In this document: in pieces, positions 14,164-17,723 of the stretch | Position numbering within the stretch: the first letter of the stretch is position 1 | Layout: each line of letters starts with the position of its first letter | Assembly: GCA_021789355.1 (NCBI GenBank) | Contig: JAJYJR010000044.1 | Span: 1-17,723 of the forward strand | DNA length: 17,723 nt | Source of the DNA: Chloroflexota bacterium | GTDB lineage: Bacteria; Chloroflexota; Limnocylindria; Limnocylindrales; CSP1-4 | Direction of reading: 5' to 3' | The notes under the pieces: generated by a model | Told to the model about the DNA's origin: nothing | Database searches by the model: none | The model's input: only the letters and a program-made list of their open reading frames with translations | Translations under genes and position numbers: made by a program

Positions 14164-14892
14164 TCAAGCGTGCTGGAGCTGATCGAACCAGGCAAGCACG
14201 CTCGGGACGGCGTCGTTGATGTGGGCCAGCATGCCCTCGTGGTCGTGCCCGGGGAAGGACACGTGCTGCAGGCCACGGCGGTCGAGGCCGGAGGCGAGTT
14301 GCTCTACGCCGCCGCCTAGGGCGATCTCCTCGTCCTCGGTGCCCCAGAATGCGAACAGCGGACTCCCCAGGCCGGTAACCAGGGAGTCTGCGGGCAGTTC
14401 CGAGAGCTCACGGTAGAAGCTGAGCGCGGCGCGGTTGTCGAATCGGGAGTCCAGATACGCCCAGGCAACGGGATCGGACTGTGCCGCCTCGGACCGACGT
14501 TGGATGGCCGCATAGAGGTAGGAGTAGTCGCCGACGATGGGGAAGCCACCGGAGACGACCGCTTCCACTTTGCCAGTGAGGCGTGCGATCCACGGGGCGA
14601 AGGCGCCGGTGAACGAGTAGCCGAGTACGGAGAATCGGTCGAACCCGACCGTCTGCATGACCGCGACGAGATCGTCGGCCAGATCGCCGACACGATAGAG
14701 AGCGTCCGCGTCGAGCCGGCTGCTACCGGCGAACCCACGTGGGCTCGCGATGACCACCGTGAAACGCTCCACGAACGGGGTGAGATCGAGAACGTCCGGC
14801 CAGGAGAACTGCAACTGCGGCAGGAGCAGCGCCGGCCCCGACCCGCTCGCCTCGTAACGCAGTTCCAGGCCGTCACGGACTAGCGTTGACAT
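14164..14892 (-). CDS. Alpha/beta hydrolase
   Basis: This 242-residue protein has the alpha/beta-hydrolase fold. The oxyanion-loop region ALLLPQLQFSW is followed by VVIASPRGFAGSS. The nucleophile elbow is LGYSFTG with Ser93, the acid is Asp187 in FWGTEDE, and the His is 216 or 218 in SFPGHDHEG. The elbow is G-x-S-x-T-G rather than the textbook G-x-S-x-G. The start at ATG 14892 (STLVRDGLELRYEASGSG follows) fits the family better than the longer GTG form from 14958, which adds 22 unconserved residues. It stands alone, convergent with the permease relic. Ester, lactone or similar hydrolysis is likely; the substrate is unknown. Confidence 0.85.
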   Translation of the reverse strand: MSTLVRDGLELRYEASGSGPALLLPQLQFSWPDVLDLTPFVERFTVVIASPRGFAGSSRLDADALYRVGDLADDLVAVMQTVGFDRFSVLGYSFTGAFAPWIARLTGKVEAVVSGGFPIVGDYSYLYAAIQRRSEAAQSDPVAWAYLDSRFDNRAALSFYRELSELPADSLVTGLGSPLFAFWGTEDEEIALGGGVEQLASGLDRRGLQHVSFPGHDHEGMLAHINDAVPSVLAWFDQLQHA

Positions 14893-14945
14893 CCTGGCAA
14901 GTCTAGTCCCGGGGTGGATGGCGTCCGAACCCGCCGCGATCGTTC

Positions 14946-15204
14946 GTGCGTCGCCCAATCGTCGGGGCGCAGGCGGTCGCTGCCGAGACGAGGAACTTCC
15001 GCGATCCCGGACGCAGGATCGAGCACGTGACCGTCAACGGGCGGGCCGAAACTGCTCGCCCGCTTCCCGGTACGGTCGGTGCTCGTCGCCTTCACGGTCG
15101 CGAACGGGCGGATTGTCGAGATCGACCTCATCGCGGACCTGAGCAAGCTGCGCGGCGCGTCGTCGGACCGAGTATGCCAGTCGGCCCGATCAGCTCGATG
15201 CTGA
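14946..15204 (+). pseudogene. SigJ-like sigma factor, frameshifted C-terminal domain relic
   Basis: One frame reads RRPIVGAQAVAAETRNF and HVTVNGRAE. A second frame continues LLARFPVRSVLVAFTVANGR and IVEIDLIADLSKLRG to the TGA at 15202-15204. Together these match the C-terminal SnoaL-like (NTF2-fold) domain of SigJ-type extracytoplasmic-function sigma factors (pattern V-G-x-x-A-V-A ... V-N-G ... A-F-T-V-x-x-G-R-I-V-x-I-D-x-I-A-D). The frame break is near 15047. The sigma-2 and sigma-4 DNA-binding domains are absent upstream. I read it as a decayed 5'-truncated gene. Confidence 0.6.
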
Positions 15205-15581
15205 GCGGCAGCACCGGGACATTCAGGTCGGTCGCGGTGGTATGACTCCACTTGCACCTCCGACCTCAACGTCCTGGCGGCCGCCGTGCGCTGCCGGAAC
15301 CGACCGCGAGGTCGCGAAGGTCGTGCCCCTGCCCGTGTCCAGTAAGATGACGGCGAGCACGTCGGTTCGCCTGATTCACGGACGATCCGGCTGGTGCGCA
15401 TGACTCTTTTGGGGATGTTCGCCTGACACCCCCGGATTCAGACGGCGAACGGTCGCCGTGCTGGGGTCGAAATCGCGGCTCGTGAGCGTGGAATCGGATC
15501 GCTGACCTGCGTGCAGTCGGACGCCAGTTCGCTGGACTCTGGATCAGGGGACGTCGTCAACGGCACCCTTCGTCCTCTCTC
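15205..15581. other. Gene-free stretch downstream of the ubiquitin-like operon
   Basis: No convincing gene on either strand. The one structure seen is a perfect hairpin, ACGGCGA (15443-15449) and TCGCCGT (15454-15460) with a 4-nt loop, about 120 nt after the JAB-E1 stop. It has no T-run on either side. No DUF6527-type or other extra component of ubiquitination-like operons was found here. Confidence 0.4.
15443..15460 (-). terminator. Candidate 3' hairpin of the ubiquitin-like operon
   Basis: A perfect 7-bp stem with tetraloop lies downstream of the JAB-E1 gene on its transcript. It lacks a U-tract, so intrinsic termination is doubtful. Confidence 0.25.
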
Positions 15582-16877
15582 CTACGTCAGGGGTCGCAGC
15601 CCGGACTGTCGGCAGGCCGGACAGCGGCGGTCGCGCTTGGCCGTGACCTCCCGCAAGACTCCCGGTGGCAAGGCATAGCGGCGCCTCGGCACGTACGTGT
15701 CCGAACCGGCGAGTAGCAACATCGTGGCCGAGACGGCCTCTGATGCCAACGTGCCGTTGACGCTCACGACCTGCGGCTCGGCCACCCCTCCCAGGTAGCC
15801 GAGACGTCGCCGTCGGGCCTGCTCGACTCGTGCGTCAGTCACGATCCCCACGCACCTCAGGCACGGTCCACCGGGGATGACGATGGCGATCTGACCACTG
15901 GCTCGGACGCCGAACCCCGCGGTGGGCGGCGTGATCACGGCCCCGATGTCGACGTACGGGATCCGGTGCTCCAGGGCGAAGGTGTTGAGGTCGTCCCGGA
16001 CGTCCCACGCGTCAACGCAACCGACGAGCACATCGACGGTCCGAAGCAGCGCGAGCGACCGCTCCGACGGGAAGTCCTCCGCAATCGGGATGACCCGAAC
16101 GGTCGGTCGAACCTCTCGCGCCAGCCGTCGCGGGACATCGACCTTGCGAGTGACATCAACGTCCCGTCGTCGCGCGCCCACGAGACGCCGGAGATTGGTG
16201 TCCTCGACCAGCTGGCTATCGACGGGTATCAACGTCCCGATCCCAGCGTGGATCAACTGCTCGCCGACATGGCTCCCGCCACCAGACACCCCGACAAGGC
16301 CGACCCGGCCGGTCGTGAGGGCGGCCATCCCGGAAGGCCCGAAGGCGAGCAACTGCCGATCGTCCGGCGAGCCAACGGTCCGGGCCCGTCGCCCCGGCAT
16401 GACCAGCAGGGGCGGCCCGGAATCTCGCACTTCCCCGATGCGCCTTCGGCCCGACGGCCCCTCGAGCCAACCGGCGATGCCGTCGTCGGACAAGACGACG
16501 ATCCCATGGGTCGCTTGGGGACAGCGTCGACGAAGAAACCTCATGAGAGCGCGGCCGCGATCCCGGTCGGTCGGGGAAAGGCGCGGCGTCGAGCGGCCAG
16601 GATGTCGATGCACGAAGACCACGCCCTGGCCGGTCGACTCCGCCTCCCTCGCGAGGCGCAGGTTGAACCGGCCGTTCCACCGGAGACCGTGCGATCGATC
16701 GACGACGGCCGCCTCGTCGACGGGCCTCCAGCCTTCGATCACGACGACCGCGGGGTCGTCGGTCGGGCGCGCTCGGACGAGCAACGCCGCGACCTCCTCC
16801 TCGTCACCGGCGAGGTGATCGAGGACCTGCCGCCAACGAAGATGGTCGACGCGCAGGTCAACCCTAGGGACGACCAT
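15582..16877 (-). CDS. JAB-E1 fusion: JAMM peptidase plus ThiF-type ubiquitin-activating domain
   Basis: This 431-residue protein carries two enzymes of a ubiquitin-like cycle. Residues 1-150 form a JAB/MPN domain with the JAMM zinc motif His90-x-His92-Pro ... Ser101-x-x-Asp104 (VVFVHRHPG...LSPTDRD); the HxH-to-Ser gap is 8 residues, and Glu49 is a candidate upstream acid. Residues 190-431 form an E1/ThiF adenylation domain: VGLVGVSGGGSHVGEQL binds ATP, with IPVDSQLVEDTNLRR and LVGCVDAWDVR following. Two Cys pairs (339/342 and 419/422) should bind structural zinc. Only Cys119 and Cys287 remain, and neither lies where an E1 catalytic Cys is expected. ATG 16877 is preferred over the GTG/ATG extension to 16943 and overlaps the E2-like gene by 14 nt. 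Confidence 0.85.
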   Translation of the reverse strand: MVVPRVDLRVDHLRWRQVLDHLAGDEEEVAALLVRARPTDDPAVVVIEGWRPVDEAAVVDRSHGLRWNGRFNLRLAREAESTGQGVVFVHRHPGRSTPRLSPTDRDRGRALMRFLRRRCPQATHGIVVLSDDGIAGWLEGPSGRRRIGEVRDSGPPLLVMPGRRARTVGSPDDRQLLAFGPSGMAALTTGRVGLVGVSGGGSHVGEQLIHAGIGTLIPVDSQLVEDTNLRRLVGARRRDVDVTRKVDVPRRLAREVRPTVRVIPIAEDFPSERSLALLRTVDVLVGCVDAWDVRDDLNTFALEHRIPYVDIGAVITPPTAGFGVRASGQIAIVIPGGPCLRCVGIVTDARVEQARRRRLGYLGGVAEPQVVSVNGTLASEAVSATMLLLAGSDTYVPRRRYALPPGVLREVTAKRDRRCPACRQSGLRPLT

Positions 16878-17226
16878 CGAACCGACGCAGCCAGGCCCGC
16901 ACCGCCGAGACGAGTGACGGGTGAGCGGGATCCCAGGGCGCATTGAAGCTGAACGAGTACCACGCCCGGTCGGCCAGGTATTGCCTCGAGAAGTTGGCCG
17001 GCGGTTCGCCGCCTCGAGTCAGTACGGCATCGATCAACACCTGCGGTCGAGCCTGGGGCCAACCGTCGGCCACGACGAGGCCGTCGAGGTCCGCGGGTGC
17101 CCAGGTCCCGTTCATCCGGATGGCGGGCACGAGCACGAGCACCCGGCTGGGGATGGCGAGCCGTTTCGCGCCGGGCCAGGCGACCCCGAGCGCCGAAATC
17201 TCGTCGTCGAGGGACGTCCCGCTCAC
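16864..17226 (-). CDS. E2/UBC-fold-like protein without cysteine
   Basis: This 120-residue protein sits between the ubiquitin-like and E1 genes, where prokaryotic E2 proteins are found. Predicted strands (RVLVLVPAIRM, DLDGLVVAD) precede the loop GWPQARPQ at 55-62, which corresponds to the E2 signature Tyr-Pro...Pro-Pro loop. A C-terminal stretch, WDPAHPSLVSAVRAWLRRF, looks like the final helix. It contains no cysteine anywhere, so it cannot form the usual thioester; Ser80, Ser91 and Ser93 lie in the region after the loop. The GTG start overlaps the preceding stop as GTGA (17223-17226) and has GGAGG 7 nt upstream. Family assignment leans partly on context and is moderately sure. Confidence 0.7.
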   Translation of the reverse strand: MSGTSLDDEISALGVAWPGAKRLAIPSRVLVLVPAIRMNGTWAPADLDGLVVADGWPQARPQVLIDAVLTRGGEPPANFSRQYLADRAWYSFSFNAPWDPAHPSLVSAVRAWLRRFDGRP

Positions 17227-17450
17227 GAGACGCCTCCGTCCGGGGCCGACTCGAAATGCAGGCCGTTGCGCAGCTCGACGACCTGATCGTCGGCGATCGG
17301 GTCCTCGGTGTTCCCGTGCTTGAGATAGAGCGTCTCACCGTTCGGCACGTCACCGAGGGCCTTGATCTGGGCACCGGTGAGCTCGGTCTCGGTGGTCTCG
17401 ACCTTGTGCCCGTTGACGAAGAAGTGGATCACCTTGAGCGCGGTCGCCAT
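17223..17450 (-). CDS. Single-domain ubiquitin-like protein (multiubiquitin family) with GG-VS tail
   Basis: This 75-residue protein consists of one multiubiquitin-type beta-grasp domain: VIHFFVNGHKVETTETELTG, then IKALGDVPNGETLYLKHG and EDPIADDQVVELRNGLHF. It ends APDGGVS, so Gly72-Gly73 is followed by two extra residues that a JAB peptidase could remove to expose the diglycine for activation. The family usually strings several such domains together; only one is present. ATG 17450 has AGGAG 7 nt upstream (17458-17462). The longer frame to 17522 adds 24 Arg/Pro-rich residues and is rejected. It is the first gene of the operon. Confidence 0.88.
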   Translation of the reverse strand: MATALKVIHFFVNGHKVETTETELTGAQIKALGDVPNGETLYLKHGNTEDPIADDQVVELRNGLHFESAPDGGVS

Positions 17451-17538
17451 GTCTGATCTCCTGGGGGGGCACCCGCCGGCTATGCTGGTTGGGCGACGGG
17501 TTCGTCCCGTCAGTCGCGGCATCCAGAAGCCGCGAGGC

Positions 17539-17590
17539 GATAGTAGCAGTAACGTCCCCTAACGTCCAGCGGCCGTGATGCGTTACTATC
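17539..17590. promoter_or_regulatory. Divergent promoter with repeated operator-like motifs
   Basis: TAACGTCC occurs twice at a 10-bp period (17550-17557, 17560-17567). GATAGTA (17539-17545) and TACTATC (17584-17590) are inverted copies, the latter joined to CGTTA, the inverse of TAACG. On the minus strand, -35 TGGACG (17563-17568) and -10 TACTAT (17540-17545) are 17 bp apart and would drive the ubiquitin-like operon. The motifs therefore overlap the promoter and are likely bound by the adjacent helix-turn-helix protein. Confidence 0.5.
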
Positions 17591-17628
17591 GGTGTTGGTC
17601 ACGGAACGTTGCGAAGGGAAGGAGCCGC

Positions 17629-17723
17629 ATGGAGATCACCGCCGAGGAACTCGGGCGTCGCCTGCGCGTCGCGCGCGAGACCGCGGAGGTGACCCAAGAA
17701 GTCGCCGCAAGCCACCTCGGTCT
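17629..17723 (+). CDS. XRE-type helix-turn-helix regulator, cut by the window end
   Basis: The visible 31 codons read MEITAEELGRRLRVARETAE and VTQEVAASHLG, the first helices of an XRE/Cro-like HTH domain (L-G-x-x-L-R-x-A-R ... T-Q-x-x-x-A). The ATG has GGAAGGAG 4 nt upstream. It is divergent from the ubiquitin-like operon and shares its control region. Such N-terminal HTH domains are often fused to an ImmA/IrrE metallopeptidase domain. Whether that is so here lies beyond the window. Confidence 0.75.
   Translation, partial: MEITAEELGRRLRVARETAEVTQEVAASHLG

Noticed and set aside
14880..15401. A 173-codon leftward frame downstream of the ubiquitin-like operon, considered as a fourth component
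   Set aside because: Composition is Arg/Ser/Pro-rich shadow and it overlaps the sigma-factor relic in antisense; no zinc-binding or DUF6527-like pattern was seen.
15922..16946. Rightward frames of about 300 codons opposite the JAB-E1 gene
   Set aside because: Low-complexity Arg/Pro/Ser shadows; the minus strand has the JAMM and ThiF motifs.
1..17723. CRISPR arrays, tRNA or rRNA genes
   Set aside because: No regularly spaced repeats and no tRNA/rRNA core sequences were seen on reading through both strands.

Overview
The window is high-GC DNA with frequent GTG/TTG starts and strong AGGAG ribosome-binding sites. It reads like a soil-type Actinomycetota or Chloroflexota genome; the sequence alone does not settle the phylum. 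No tRNA, rRNA or CRISPR array was seen.

Region 1 (1-726) is degraded. It carries what looks like the C-terminal end of a phage terminase large subunit and otherwise no convincing gene.

Region 2 (727-11995) is one coherent, apparently catabolic locus built around a divergent promoter region at 8051-8630. Leftward lie an ABC permease, a lipoprotein substrate-binding protein and an ATPase of the nitrate/sulfonate/taurine (NitT/TauT) type, then a carboxymuconolactone-decarboxylase-fold protein, a DUF6282 metal-dependent hydrolase, an NHL beta-propeller, an EthD-like ferredoxin-fold protein and an EamA exporter. Rightward lie a VOC metalloenzyme, DhaK, DhaL and a YhfZ-like winged-helix regulator. 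Each divergent promoter has a recognisable -35/-10 pair followed at the start site by a copy of the same 19-bp palindrome (8293-8311 and 8529-8547). This ties the two arms into one regulon, probably controlled by the YhfZ-like protein. The substrate is unknown. An imported small molecule that is isomerised or cleaved and then phosphorylated by an ATP-dependent DhaKL-type kinase is a reasonable inference.

Region 3 (11996-15581) is a scar zone. It holds a small basic hypothetical protein, a complete IS3-family element with matching ends (12508-13774), an ABC-2 permease relic cut off by that element, an alpha/beta hydrolase, and a frameshifted relic of a sigma-factor C-terminal domain.

Region 4 (15582-17723) is a compact leftward bacterial ubiquitination-like operon. 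It encodes a single ubiquitin-like domain ending in Gly-Gly-Val-Ser, an E2-like protein with no cysteine at all, and a JAB-E1 fusion protein (JAMM protease motif plus ThiF-type adenylation domain). The three genes overlap or abut. A divergent helix-turn-helix regulator begins at 17629 and runs off the window; repeated motifs lie between the two transcription units.
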